From assembly GCF_014199685.1 (NCBI RefSeq), contig NZ_JACHNZ010000016.1, positions 1-64,000 on the forward strand: a DNA stretch of 64,000 bases, read 5' to 3'. A program made the translations under genes and the position numbers. The DNA comes from Sphingosinicella soli (lineage in GTDB: Bacteria > Pseudomonadota > Alphaproteobacteria > Sphingomonadales > Sphingomonadaceae). This document shows, piece by piece, positions 17,114-26,066 of the stretch. Numbering within the stretch: the first letter of the stretch is position 1; every line of letters starts with the position of its first letter. Under the pieces are notes generated by a model, which was not told where the DNA came from, searched no databases, and saw only the letters and a program-made list of their open reading frames with translations.

Positions 17114-17401
17114 GTGCCCGACGGCCACGACGGCGCCGTCCGGCAGCGCGTGCTCATCCGCAACAAACGCGGCCTCCATGCGCGCGCCAGCGCCAAGTTC
17201 GTGACGCTGACCTCTGAGTTTTCCGCCGCGGTCGCGGTGGAAAAGGACGGTTCGCGCGTGACGGGCACCTCGATCATGGGCCTGATGATGCTGGCCGCGA
17301 GCCCCGGCGACGAGATCGATATCATCGCGAGCGGACCCGACGCGGACGCCGCGCTCGCCGCTCTGGTGAAGCTCGTCGAGGACCGCTTCGGCGAGGAATA
17401 A
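17114..17401 (+). CDS. Phosphocarrier protein HPr
   Basis: A 95-residue HPr with phospho-acceptor His22 in NKRGLHARASAKFV and the regulatory serine in GTSIMGLMMLAA, the site expected for HprK. I place the start at GTG 17114; the frame remains open upstream to a CTG overlapping the IIA stop, so a coupled non-canonical start is possible. Enzyme I is not in the window. The stop overlaps the next ATG by one base. Confidence 0.93.
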   Translation: MPDGHDGAVRQRVLIRNKRGLHARASAKFVTLTSEFSAAVAVEKDGSRVTGTSIMGLMMLAASPGDEIDIIASGPDADAALAALVKLVEDRFGEE

Positions 17402-18201
17402 TGCCGCGCCGCATCACCAGCTTTTCCAACGAGACGATCAAACGCATCCGATCGCTCGAACAGAAGAAATTCCGCCGCATCGAGAACCGCTTCATGGCGG
17501 AAGGCATGCGGATCGTCGCGGAGGCGGCCGAAGCCGGGCATATCGCCGAAACGCTCGTTTTCGCTGAAGACCTGGCGGAGCACGCGCTGCTCCGGCGCCT
17601 CGTCGCGGCGTGCGAGGCGGCAGGCGGCGACGCCATCGAGGTGCCGCGCGAGATCCTTCACAAGATCACCGGCAAGGACAATCCGCAGGCGCTCGTCGGC
17701 GTGTACCCGATCCCCGAAACGCCGCTCGGCGCGCTCGACCGGAACGCATCGGGCGTCTGGACCGTGTGCCAGTCGCTGAAGGATCCCGGCAACCTCGGCA
17801 CCATCCTGCGGACGAACGATGCCGTCGGCGCGGGCGGGCTGATCCTGCTCGACCAGAGCTGCGACCCCTGGTCGGTCGAGGCAGTGCGCGCCTCGATGGG
17901 GGCGCTCTTCACGCAGCCGATCGTGCAGACGACGGGCACGGACTTTTTCGAATGGCTGCGCGCCGGGCCGGGCATGCTCGTCGGCACCAGCCTGCGCACC
18001 GAACACGATTATCAAGACGTCCGCTACGAAGCGCCGACCTTCATCCTGATGGGCAACGAGCAGCACGGCCTGCCGGAAGACTACGAAGCCGCGTGCGATG
18101 TGCTGGTGAAGATCCCGATGCGCGGCAAGGCCGATTCGCTGAACGTGGCGGTGAGCTGCGCGGTGATGCTGTACGAAGTGCTGAACCAGCGGCGGCGGTA
18201 G
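17401..18201 (+). CDS. TrmH/SpoU-family RNA 2'-O-methyltransferase
   Basis: A 266-residue SPOUT methyltransferase with an N-terminal substrate-binding domain (KKFRRIENRFMAEGMRIVAE). The three SpoU motifs are present: SLKDPGNLGTILRTNDA, LMGNEQHGLP and IPMRGKADSLNVAVSCAVML. It most likely methylates a ribose in rRNA or tRNA using S-adenosylmethionine. It is translated directly after HPr (TAATG). Confidence 0.93.
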   Translation: MPRRITSFSNETIKRIRSLEQKKFRRIENRFMAEGMRIVAEAAEAGHIAETLVFAEDLAEHALLRRLVAACEAAGGDAIEVPREILHKITGKDNPQALVGVYPIPETPLGALDRNASGVWTVCQSLKDPGNLGTILRTNDAVGAGGLILLDQSCDPWSVEAVRASMGALFTQPIVQTTGTDFFEWLRAGPGMLVGTSLRTEHDYQDVRYEAPTFILMGNEQHGLPEDYEAACDVLVKIPMRGKADSLNVAVSCAVMLYEVLNQRRR

Positions 18202-19560
18202 CTATTCGGCGGCTTCGGCGGGCGGCATCAGCTTGGTGAGCGCACGCGGCGTGGTCTCGATGACGGGCAGGCGCTCGATCTCTTTCTTCGGCGGTTCGAT
18301 CGACAGGTCGCGGAAGCGCTGCGCCGAGGTCAGCACCTGGCTTTCGAGGCTGCCGACGAAGGCGTTGTAGGCGCTCGTCGCGGTTTCGAGATTCTTGCCG
18401 AGCCGGCCGACATGGCCGCCCATCGTCGCGAGGCGCTCGTAAAGCTCCTTGCCGAGCGTCGCGATGTCGCGCGCCTGTTCCTCGATCTTCTCCTGCCGCC
18501 ACACCATCGCCACGGTGCGCGCGATGGCGATGAGATTGGTGGGGGAGGCGAGCAGGATCTTCTGGGCGAACGCGGCCTCGAACAGGTCGTGGTCGGTCTC
18601 CAGCGCGGCGGCGAGGAAGTTCTCGCCGGGGATGAACATGATGACGAAGTCGGGCGTCGATTCGAACTGCTCCCAGTACGCCTTGCGCGACAGCGCGCCG
18701 ACATGGCCGCGAATCGTCGCGGCATGAATCTTCAGATGTCGCGTCCGTTCGCCTTCATCGGCCGAATCGACCGCATCCTGATAGGCGACGAGCGAACATT
18801 TCGCATCGATGACCAGCGACTTGCCGCCCGGCAGCTTGATGACCGCGTCGGGCCGCAGGCGCCCGTCCCCGGTATCGACCGAAACCTCCTCGGCGAAATC
18901 GACCTGCGACGAGAGACCGGCCATTTCGAGCACGCGGCGGAGCTGGTGCTCGCCCCAGCGGCCGCGCGCCTTGGGCGCGTTGCGGAGCGCGTGGACAAGG
19001 CGGGCCGCCTCGCCGGACACCCTCTCCTGCCCCTCGCGCATCAGGCCGATCTGTTCCCGCAGCCCTTCATAGGCGCCGTGCCGCGCGGTTTCGATCTCCT
19101 TGAGGCTGGTTTCGTAGCGGCTGAGCGTTTCCTTCACCGGCTGCAGAAGCTCGGTGAGCGCCAGCTTGTTCTTTTCGAGCCCGTCGCTTGCCGCCTCGCG
19201 ATGGCGCTTGAGCGTTTCCTCGGCGCGCTTGACGAAACTCTCCTGGCTCTTGTCGAGAACGTCCTGCGCCAGCGCGCCGAACTGCTTTTCGAGCCGGAGA
19301 AGATGGTCGGCGTGCTGCCGGTCGCGCTCGGCTGCGGCGGCGATGAACCCCGCATGCTCGATTTCAACATCGCGCAGACGCGCATTTTCCGCGCGCAGCG
19401 GCGCCAGCGCCTCGACCTCGCGCTTCGCGGCATCGAGATCGCGAATCGCCGCGAGAAACTTTTCCAGATGACGCGCCGCCGCGCGGCCCCACAGCCACCA
19501 GCCGGCGGCGATGCCGACGAGCAGCGCCAGGAGGCCGACAAGGAGATGGGCGGTCGTCAT
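18202..19560 (-). CDS. rmuC: DNA recombination protein RmuC
   Basis: A 452-residue RmuC-family protein. An N-terminal membrane anchor (LLVGLLALLVGIAAGWWLWG) is followed by a coiled coil (about 30-170), then the nuclease-like RmuC domain with GRWGEHQLRRVLEMAG, DAVIKLPGGKSLVIDAKCSL and FVIMFIPGENFLAAAL. RmuC limits inversions at short repeats. I place the start at ATG 19560; the open frame upstream is antisense to the lactonase gene. It is convergent with the RNA methyltransferase. Confidence 0.93.
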   Translation of the reverse strand: MTTAHLLVGLLALLVGIAAGWWLWGRAAARHLEKFLAAIRDLDAAKREVEALAPLRAENARLRDVEIEHAGFIAAAAERDRQHADHLLRLEKQFGALAQDVLDKSQESFVKRAEETLKRHREAASDGLEKNKLALTELLQPVKETLSRYETSLKEIETARHGAYEGLREQIGLMREGQERVSGEAARLVHALRNAPKARGRWGEHQLRRVLEMAGLSSQVDFAEEVSVDTGDGRLRPDAVIKLPGGKSLVIDAKCSLVAYQDAVDSADEGERTRHLKIHAATIRGHVGALSRKAYWEQFESTPDFVIMFIPGENFLAAALETDHDLFEAAFAQKILLASPTNLIAIARTVAMVWRQEKIEEQARDIATLGKELYERLATMGGHVGRLGKNLETATSAYNAFVGSLESQVLTSAQRFRDLSIEPPKKEIERLPVIETTPRALTKLMPPAEAAE

Positions 19561-19680
19561 GGGTGCTCCAAACGTGAACAGATCGGGAACTGCATTGCTA
19601 GCGCAATTGGCCGCCCGACGCAAAGACCTTGCATCAAAACGACTTTGACGGACAGGATGCAGCGAGAGGGCGATCCGGTC

Positions 19681-20598
19681 ATGAGCACAGTCGAAATTGT
19701 CGCCGAAGGCCTGGCGTTTCCCGAGGCCCCCGTGTGGATGCGCGACGGCAGCGTGATCGTCGTGGAGGTCGCGGCAGGCCGCATCACGCGCATCCTGCCG
19801 GACGGCCGCAAAACCACCGTCGCCACGCCCGGCGGCGGCCCCAACGGCCTGGCGATCGGGCCCGACGGCGCGCTCTATCTGTGCAACAACGGCGGCTTCG
19901 AATGGATCCGGCAGGACGGGCTGCTGATCCCCGGCCACCTCGCTGCCGACTACACGACAGGACGCATCGAGCGCATCGATCTTTCCACCGGCAAGGTCGA
20001 ACGGCTCTATGCCGAATGCGACGGCCATGCCCTTTCCGGCCCCAACGACATCGTGTTCGACGCAAGCGGCGGCTTCTGGTTCACCGATCTGGGCAAGATT
20101 CGCGAAAACGCCACCGACCACGGCGGGCTCTATTACGCGAAGCCGGACGGTTCGGACATCCGCTGCGCCGTCTACGGCCCGGGCATGAACGGTATCGGGC
20201 TCTCGCCCGACGGCCGCACCGTGTATACCGCGCTCACCATGGAACGCACCGTCCTCGCCTTCGACATCACCGGCCCCGGAGAGGTCGCGCCCTCGATGTT
20301 CGCGGCGCTGCCCGGCCGCGTCGTCACCGCGTTCGCGGGACATACCCTGCTTGATTCGCTCGCGCTCGACGCTGACGGCAACGTGTGCGTGGCGACGCTG
20401 GTGGCGAGCCCCGGCATCACGTCGGTCGATCCGGCGACGGGCGCGCAATCCCTGCGCGCGTTTCCCGACCTGCTGACCACCAATATCTGCTTCGGCGGCG
20501 GGGACATGCAGGACGCCTGGGTGACGCTGTCTTCCACGGGCCGGCTGGCGAAAACGCGCTGGGACCGGCCCGGCCTGAAGCTCGCGCATTATGCCTGA
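19681..20598 (+). CDS. SMP-30/gluconolactonase/LRE-family lactonase
   Basis: A 305-residue six-bladed beta-propeller of the SMP-30 family: metal ligand Glu in GLAFPEAPVW, then NGLAIGPDGALYLCNNGG, LSGPNDIVFDASGGFWFTD and NGIGLSPDGRTVYTA. These proteins hydrolyse sugar or other lactones with a bound divalent metal; the substrate here is unknown. The gene overlaps mlaE by 8 bp, an unexpected partner for a lipid transporter. There is no signal peptide. Confidence 0.88.
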   Translation: MSTVEIVAEGLAFPEAPVWMRDGSVIVVEVAAGRITRILPDGRKTTVATPGGGPNGLAIGPDGALYLCNNGGFEWIRQDGLLIPGHLAADYTTGRIERIDLSTGKVERLYAECDGHALSGPNDIVFDASGGFWFTDLGKIRENATDHGGLYYAKPDGSDIRCAVYGPGMNGIGLSPDGRTVYTALTMERTVLAFDITGPGEVAPSMFAALPGRVVTAFAGHTLLDSLALDADGNVCVATLVASPGITSVDPATGAQSLRAFPDLLTTNICFGGGDMQDAWVTLSSTGRLAKTRWDRPGLKLAHYA

Positions 20599-21739
20599 CG
20601 ATCAGATCCCCACAGCGGGCCACATCAGCGAAAGCCAGACGAACGACGGCGGGCGCACCGTGCACCTTTCCGGCCGCATGACGATCCGCTTCATCGATCC
20701 GATTTCCCGGCGTCTGCGCGAACTCGAAACCGACCCCGCACCGCTCACCATCGACCTTGCCGACATCGAGCGCATCGATACCGCAGGCGCCTGGGTGCTC
20801 TACCGCACACGCGTGGCGCGCGAGAGCGCGGGGCTGCCCTTCGCGCTGACGGGGGCAAGCGGCAAGGCCGAAGAGCTGATCGACCAGATCTGCTCGCACA
20901 CCAAACCCGTGAAGATCCGGCCCGACCTGACGCCGGGCTTCATCCGCACGCTGGAGAAGCTCGGCGGGTGGATCATCTTCTCGGCGACGACGTTCGGCGG
21001 TTTTCTGTCGTTCCTGGGCCTTACGCTCGTGTCGCTCGGCAAGGTGATCGCGGCGCGGCGCGCGTTCCGCTGGCGCGCCTTCGTCAATCAGTTCGAGGCT
21101 GTCGGCGTCTCCTCGCTCGGCATCATCGGGCTGATGAGCTTCCTTGTCGGCATCGTCGTCGCGCAGCAGGGCGCGGTGCAGCTGCGCCAGTTCGGCGCGG
21201 ATGTGTTCGTGATCAATCTCGTCGGCCGGATCACGTTTCGCGAACTCGGCGTGCTGATGACGGCGATCATGGTCGCGGGCCGTTCGGGCAGCGCGTTTGC
21301 AGCGCAGATCGGGTCGATGAAGCTCGCCGAAGAGGTGGACGCCATGCGCACCATCGGCATGCCGCCGATCGAGGTGCTGGTGATCCCGCGCCTGGTCGCG
21401 GCCGTGATCGCCATGCCGCTTCTTGCGTTCTACGGGTCGATGCTCGGCATCCTGGGCGGCATGATGCTGACGTGGGTTTCGCTCGGCATCCCGCCCGCGA
21501 CGTTCATCCAGCGGCTGCAGGAGGTGGTGCCGCTCACCGACGTGTGGGTCGGGCTCATCAAGGCGCCCGTGTTCGGGCTCGTGATCGCCGTCACCGGCTG
21601 CTTCCAGGGCATGCAGGTGCGCGGCAACGCGGAGGATGTCGGCCTGCGCACGACCGCCGCCGTCGTGCAGGCGATTTTCCTCGTCATCGTGATCGACGCG
21701 TTCTTCGCGGTCTTCTTCTCGGCGATCGGATGGAACTGA
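20591..21739 (+). CDS. mlaE: MlaE-type ABC permease with N-terminal STAS domain
   Basis: A 382-residue protein: an N-terminal STAS-like (MlaB-like) domain (about 20-110; LTIDLADIERIDTAGAWVL) fused to a MlaE permease (about 120-380; GIIGLMSFLVGIVVAQQGA, GSMKLAEEVDAMRTIGMPP). The fusion replaces the separate MlaB of gamma-proteobacteria. It forms the inner-membrane core of a phospholipid transport system with the next two genes. Its stop overlaps the mlaF ATG (TGATG). Confidence 0.95.
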   Translation: MPDDQIPTAGHISESQTNDGGRTVHLSGRMTIRFIDPISRRLRELETDPAPLTIDLADIERIDTAGAWVLYRTRVARESAGLPFALTGASGKAEELIDQICSHTKPVKIRPDLTPGFIRTLEKLGGWIIFSATTFGGFLSFLGLTLVSLGKVIAARRAFRWRAFVNQFEAVGVSSLGIIGLMSFLVGIVVAQQGAVQLRQFGADVFVINLVGRITFRELGVLMTAIMVAGRSGSAFAAQIGSMKLAEEVDAMRTIGMPPIEVLVIPRLVAAVIAMPLLAFYGSMLGILGGMMLTWVSLGIPPATFIQRLQEVVPLTDVWVGLIKAPVFGLVIAVTGCFQGMQVRGNAEDVGLRTTAAVVQAIFLVIVIDAFFAVFFSAIGWN

Positions 21740-22536
21740 TGGCCGAGGCACCTGATCGCCGCGGCGCCGTGATCCGCGTGACCGGGCTGCGCAACAGCTT
21801 CGGCGAACAGGTGATCCACGACAATCTCGACCTCGAGGTCAGGCGCGGCGAGATCATCGGCGTCGTCGGCGGATCGGGTACGGGCAAGACCGTGCTCATG
21901 CGCGCGATCATCGGCCTGCAGCGCTACGATGCGGGCGAGGTGGAGATCTTCGGGCGGCGCGTCAGCGGCCTCGGCGAGCTTGAGGAACTGGAGCTTCGCC
22001 GCCAGTTCGGCGTTCTCTTCCAGAACGGCGCGCTCTTTTCCACGCTCACCGTCGCCGAGAACATCGAGGTGCCGATGCGCGAGTTCTACCGGATCGAAGA
22101 CCGGCTGATGGACGAGATCGCCGCATACAAGATCGCGATGGTCGGCCTGCCGCCCGACGCGGGGCCCAAGCATCCGAGCGAGCTTTCGGGGGGCATGAAG
22201 AAACGCGCCGGCCTTGCCCGCGCGCTCTCGCTCGATCCGCGCCTGCTGTTCCTCGACGAGCCGACCGCGGGGCTCGACCCGATCGGAGCGGCCGCCTTCG
22301 ACCAGCTGATCCTCCAGCTGCGCGACGCGCTCGACCTCACCGTTTTCCTCATCACGCACGATCTCGACACGCTGCACACGATTTGCGACCGTGTCGCCGT
22401 GCTGGCGGACAAGCGGGTGCTGACGGTGGGGACCATCGAAGAACTGCTGGCCTTCGACCATCCTTGGGTTCAGGAGTATTTCCACGGTCCGCGCGGCCGC
22501 GCCGCGCTCGCGGGCGCCGCAGCAGCAGGGGTTTGA
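21739..22536 (+). CDS. mlaF: MlaF-type ABC transporter ATP-binding protein
   Basis: A 265-residue ATPase with Walker A GGSGTGKT, Q-loop LFQNGALFSTLTV, signature LSGGMKKRAGLARAL, Walker B LLFLDEPTAGLDP and H-loop LITHD. ATG 21739 overlaps the mlaE stop; the frame continues open upstream but only as a shadow. It powers phospholipid movement between the membranes. The C-terminal HPWVQEYFHGPRG is typical for MlaF. Confidence 0.95.
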   Translation: MAEAPDRRGAVIRVTGLRNSFGEQVIHDNLDLEVRRGEIIGVVGGSGTGKTVLMRAIIGLQRYDAGEVEIFGRRVSGLGELEELELRRQFGVLFQNGALFSTLTVAENIEVPMREFYRIEDRLMDEIAAYKIAMVGLPPDAGPKHPSELSGGMKKRAGLARALSLDPRLLFLDEPTAGLDPIGAAAFDQLILQLRDALDLTVFLITHDLDTLHTICDRVAVLADKRVLTVGTIEELLAFDHPWVQEYFHGPRGRAALAGAAAAGV

Positions 22537-22538
22537 TT

Positions 22539-23495
22539 TTGGAAACGAGAAGCAACCACGTTCTCGTCGGCGCCGTCGCGATCGCGCTGTTCATCGCCGC
22601 GTTCCTCTTCATCCTGTGGATCGCGCGCGTCGATACGTCGGACCGGCAGAAATACGACATTTTCTTCCGCTCGGTTTCCGGGCTCGCGCGCGGCAGCGCC
22701 GTGAACTACTCGGGCGTTCCCGTCGGCACGGTTCAGCAGATCCGCCTGATGCCCGAAACGCCGAACTTCGTGCGCGTCCGCATCGAGATCGAGGAGGGCG
22801 TCCCGATCCTGCAGGGGACGGTCGCGACGATTTCCAGCGTCGGCTTCACCGGCGTTTCCATCATCGAGCTGGAGGGCGCCATCAAGGGCGCGCCGCCGAT
22901 CGACGAGACCGGCCCTTACGGCGCGCCCGTGATCCCGACCAAGCCCGGCGCGCTCGGCCAGCTCCTCGATTCCGCCCCGCAGCTTCTCGAACGGATCAGC
23001 ACGCTCACCGCGCGGCTGAACGAGGTGCTCAGCCCGCGGAACCAGGAATCGATCGCCGGGATCCTGAAAAGCACGAACACCATCACCGCAGCGGTCGCCA
23101 GCCGTGACGGCGACATCGCGGAGGCCGTGACGGAAATCCGCACCACGATCGCGGAAACCCGCAAGATGGCGGCATCGCTCGCCGTGCTTGCAGACAGCAC
23201 CAGCAGGCTGGTCGATACCGAAGGCAAGCCGCTCGTCGCCGATCTTCGCAAGACGCTGCAGCGCGCAGACAGCGCGCTCGTGGAGCTGGAGGCGACCTCG
23301 CGCGCGGCCCGCTCCGGCGCCGAGGCGTTCAGCGGGCAGACGCTGCCCGAGGTCAATCTTCTCGTCGGCGACCTTCGCGAGATGTCGCGTTCGCTCGGCG
23401 CCATCGCCGCCAAGCTCGACGAGGATCCCGCAGGCGCCCTCGTCGGAGGCCGCACGCTGCCGGAATACAAGCCCGACGGAGACAAAGACCGATGA
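22539..23495 (+). CDS. mlaD: MlaD-type MCE-domain lipid-binding protein
   Basis: A protein of about 318 residues, starting at TTG 22539, 2 bp after mlaF. An N-terminal membrane helix (HVLVGAVAIALFIAAFLFIL) is followed by one MCE domain (about 38-120; IFFRSVSGLARGSAVNYSGV, TISSVGFTGVSIIEL), then a long helical region (about 150-300) that could form a periplasmic tunnel. This is longer than E. coli MlaD (183 residues) and nearer to the YebT/PqiB-like needle type in its helical extension. Confidence 0.92.
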   Translation: METRSNHVLVGAVAIALFIAAFLFILWIARVDTSDRQKYDIFFRSVSGLARGSAVNYSGVPVGTVQQIRLMPETPNFVRVRIEIEEGVPILQGTVATISSVGFTGVSIIELEGAIKGAPPIDETGPYGAPVIPTKPGALGQLLDSAPQLLERISTLTARLNEVLSPRNQESIAGILKSTNTITAAVASRDGDIAEAVTEIRTTIAETRKMAASLAVLADSTSRLVDTEGKPLVADLRKTLQRADSALVELEATSRAARSGAEAFSGQTLPEVNLLVGDLREMSRSLGAIAAKLDEDPAGALVGGRTLPEYKPDGDKDR

Positions 23496-24088
23496 AACCG
23501 ACCGCCAAGGCCACCATTATCGCGGTCCTGCTGCTCGCCGGCTGCGGGCCTCTGGTGCAGATCGGCGGCGCCGGAGATCCCCCGGAGTCGCTGCTCACGA
23601 TCCGCGCCGAAACCGGCGAACGGGCGGCGCTCACCGGCAAGCCCCTGCTCGTGACGGTGCCGAGCGCGCCCGGCGCGCTGCGCACGCTGCGCATTCCCGT
23701 CTCCACGAACGCAACGGAAATCGCGTATCTTCCGCAGGCGAGCTGGGTCGAGCAGCCGGTGGTGCTGTTCCAGCGCCTGCTCGGCGAGGTCGTGCAGGCG
23801 CGGACGGGTCGCCCGGTCATCGACGAGCGCAATGTCGATATCGCGGGCGCGCACCGGCTTTCCGGGCGGCTGCTCGAATTCGGTCTGGATGTGCGCGGCG
23901 CGCCGCAGGTCCGCGTGCGCTACGACGCGATATTGTCGGCGACCGGGACCGGCTATGTCGCAAGCCGCAGTTTCGAAGCGACCCGGCCCGTTTCCGCCCA
24001 GACCGGCCCGTCCGTCGCCCGCGCGCTCGGCGAGGCGGCGAACGAGGTTGCCGCAAGTGTCGGCGACTGGGCGGCATCGCATCCGTAA
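23492..24088 (+). CDS. PqiC-type ABC transport auxiliary lipoprotein
   Basis: A 198-residue lipoprotein: signal peptide with lipobox LLAGC (Cys about 18), then an ABC-auxiliary (DUF330/PqiC-like) domain with ATEIAYLPQASWVEQPVVLF and LSGRLLEFGLDV. Such proteins anchor the periplasmic MCE tunnel to the outer membrane. The gene overlaps mlaD by 4 bp. No mlaC or mlaA is nearby, supporting a Pqi/Let-like bridge rather than a shuttle. Confidence 0.88.
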   Translation: MKPTAKATIIAVLLLAGCGPLVQIGGAGDPPESLLTIRAETGERAALTGKPLLVTVPSAPGALRTLRIPVSTNATEIAYLPQASWVEQPVVLFQRLLGEVVQARTGRPVIDERNVDIAGAHRLSGRLLEFGLDVRGAPQVRVRYDAILSATGTGYVASRSFEATRPVSAQTGPSVARALGEAANEVAASVGDWAASHP

Positions 24089-24157
24089 CGATCCCGGGAA
24101 CCGAGGCGACACGTCGCCGGTTTAGACGCGCAGGCAGGCTATTTGAGGGACAGACGC

Positions 24158-25636
24158 ATGAGAAAAGAAGCACGGCTGGCTTTGGGGATCACGGTAAGCA
24201 CGATCGTGCTCGGCGCCTGTGTGGCAGGGCCGGGAACCAGCGCGAACGCGCAGAAACCGCGCCAGATCAGCGCCAGCGAACGCGCGCAGGCGGCGCAGGC
24301 GCATCCCGAGATCATGGCCGAGTTCGGCGGCGCCTATGAAGGCCCCGGCAGCGCGATGGTGAAGCGCATCGGCAAGGAGGTGGCGGTCCGTTCCAACATC
24401 GCGTCCGCCCAAAGCGAATGCACGGTGACGCTGCTCAACACCACGGTCGTCAACGCCTTCGCCATCCCCGGCTGCTACGTCTACATGACGCGCGGGCTGC
24501 TTTCGATCATGAACAGCGAGGCGGAACTCGCCTCGGTGCTCGGCCACGAAATCGGCCATGTCGATGCGCAGCATTCCAAGAAGCGCCAGAATGCCGCGCT
24601 CGGCAGCGGGCTCGTCTCGATCCTCGCGACCGTGCTCACCGGCAGCAGCCAGGTCGGGCAGCTTGCGGGGCAGCTCGGGCAGGCCTGGACGATGAAATAT
24701 TCGCGCGATCAGGAGTATCAGTCCGACGATCTGGGCATCCGGTACATGACGGCGGCTGGCTACGATCCCTTTGCAGCCGCCGAGATACTCCAGTCGCTCG
24801 GCGATCAGGAAGCGCTGGAAACGAAAATCCGGGGCCAGACCGAAGCCGCGCAGGTGCCTTCGTGGGCACGCAGCCATCCGCTCACCACCGCCCGCGTCAA
24901 GCGCGCGTCGCAAAAGGCCGCGGCCACGGGCGTGAAGCCGGGCCAGTTGAAGCGCGATGCGCCCGATTATTACGCTGCGGTCGACGGCATGCTCTACGGC
25001 GACGATCCCGAGCAGGGCTTCGTCGAGGGCCACACGTTCGCGCACCCGGTTCTCAAGATCGCCTTCGAGGTGCCGCAGGGCTATTACCTGAACAACGGCG
25101 CGGCGGCCGTCACCGCGTCGGGCGCGCAGGCGCAGATCCAGTTCAGCGGCGGCAAGCTCGGCGACGGCGACAGCCTCGATTCCTACATTTCCACCGTGTT
25201 CCAAGGCGTGCTCGGCAACAGCAAGGCGCAGTACACGGGCGTGCAGCGCACGACGATCAACGGGCTCGATGCAGCGACCGCCACGGCGCGCGTCACAACG
25301 CAGAGCGGCAACCGCGACGTCACCGTCTACGCCTACCGCACCGGCGGCGGCAGCGGTTATCACTTCGTCTTCATCTCGCCTTCGAACGTGAATGCGTCCA
25401 GCGTGGTGAGCACCACCGCCCGTTCGTTCCGCAGGCTGACCGACGCGCAGGCCGCCGCGCTGCGCAAGCGCGTCGTTCAGGTCGTGACGGTAAGGGCGGG
25501 AGACACGGCGCAGTCGATTTCGCAGCGCATGGCGTTCAGCAACTACAGGCTCGAACGCTTTCTCGTGATGAACAACCGCGAAGAAAACCCGACTCTGCGC
25601 GCCGGCGAGAAGGTGAAGATCGTCGTTTACGGATGA
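24158..25636 (+). CDS. M48-family metalloprotease lipoprotein with C-terminal LysM-like domain
   Basis: A 492-residue protein starting at ATG 24158 after the ribosome site GAGGGA. Lipobox VLGAC (Cys21), then an M48 zinc protease domain: His130-Glu131-x-x-His134 in LGHEIGHVDAQHS, third ligand Glu in SRDQEYQSDDLG. The last 50 residues (VRAGDTAQSISQRM to GEKVKIVVYG) look like a peptidoglycan-binding LysM domain. It resembles BepA/LoiP-type quality-control proteases acting on outer-membrane proteins. Confidence 0.9.
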   Translation: MRKEARLALGITVSTIVLGACVAGPGTSANAQKPRQISASERAQAAQAHPEIMAEFGGAYEGPGSAMVKRIGKEVAVRSNIASAQSECTVTLLNTTVVNAFAIPGCYVYMTRGLLSIMNSEAELASVLGHEIGHVDAQHSKKRQNAALGSGLVSILATVLTGSSQVGQLAGQLGQAWTMKYSRDQEYQSDDLGIRYMTAAGYDPFAAAEILQSLGDQEALETKIRGQTEAAQVPSWARSHPLTTARVKRASQKAAATGVKPGQLKRDAPDYYAAVDGMLYGDDPEQGFVEGHTFAHPVLKIAFEVPQGYYLNNGAAAVTASGAQAQIQFSGGKLGDGDSLDSYISTVFQGVLGNSKAQYTGVQRTTINGLDAATATARVTTQSGNRDVTVYAYRTGGGSGYHFVFISPSNVNASSVVSTTARSFRRLTDAQAAALRKRVVQVVTVRAGDTAQSISQRMAFSNYRLERFLVMNNREENPTLRAGEKVKIVVYG

Positions 25637-25646
25637 CGAATGAAAA

Positions 25647-25670
25647 GGGCGCCGGGTTTCCCCGACGCCC
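25647..25670 (+). terminator. Probable terminator after the M48 protease gene
   Basis: A 10-bp GC-rich stem with one mismatch (25647-25656 with 25661-25670) and a TTTC loop, 10 bp after the stop. The tail is only weakly T-rich (TGTTCGTT). Confidence 0.55.
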
Positions 25671-25698
25671 TGTTCGTTCGCTTGGCGAAGACTGACGC

Positions 25699-25866
25699 TT
25701 AGGCGTCGGTCATCGCGCCTGCGGCGTTGTTCATCGTGGCGCTGATGGCATTGCCCAGCGCGCCCATGGCGCCGATGGCAGCAACCGCGATGAGAGCAGC
25801 GATCAGACCGTATTCGATGGCCGTCGCGCCCTTCTCTTCTTTACGAAGCTTACGGAAAAACGACAT
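25699..25866 (-). CDS. Flp-family type IVb pilin
   Basis: A 55-residue prepilin read from ATG 25866: basic leader (SFFRKLRKEEKG), predicted prepilin-peptidase cut after the Gly, then ATAIEYGLIAALIAVAAIGA with the essential Glu at +5. The tail is short (NNAAGAMTDA). Flp pilins form tight-adherence pili, but no cpaA, cpaB, rcpA or tad assembly genes are in the window, so this copy is an orphan or serves a distant locus. Confidence 0.93.
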   Translation of the reverse strand: MSFFRKLRKEEKGATAIEYGLIAALIAVAAIGAMGALGNAISATMNNAAGAMTDA

Positions 25867-26013
25867 TTCTAGTCTCCTATACCAGTTCCGTACGTACCCG
25901 GTGTTCCTCTGTCCCCGTCCAAGAGGTCAGCAATGCATCACTATCGCATTGCTCTTGCCAATTGCTTAAAGGCGCTGGTGAAAATGCGTTAACTTTCGAA
26001 GCGGTTGTGAAGG

Positions 26014-26039
26014 CAAAAAAACAGGCCCGCAGGCCTGTT
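26014..26039 (-). terminator. Rho-independent terminator of the upstream Flp pilin gene
   Basis: A perfect 8-bp stem AACAGGCC / GGCCTGTT (26020-26027 and 26032-26039) with a 4-base loop, followed on the minus strand by a run of T (26014-26019). It lies 28 bp after the stop of the pilin gene at 26067-26240, so the two pilin genes are probably separate transcripts. Confidence 0.8.
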
Positions 26040-26066
26040 CGTTTTGAAGCCGTTCGTCGCGTGAGC

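Noticed and set aside
18412-20598. A 728-codon open frame beginning antisense to rmuC
   Set aside because: Only the part from 19681 reads as a real protein (the SMP-30 lactonase). The part before is the complement of rmuC.
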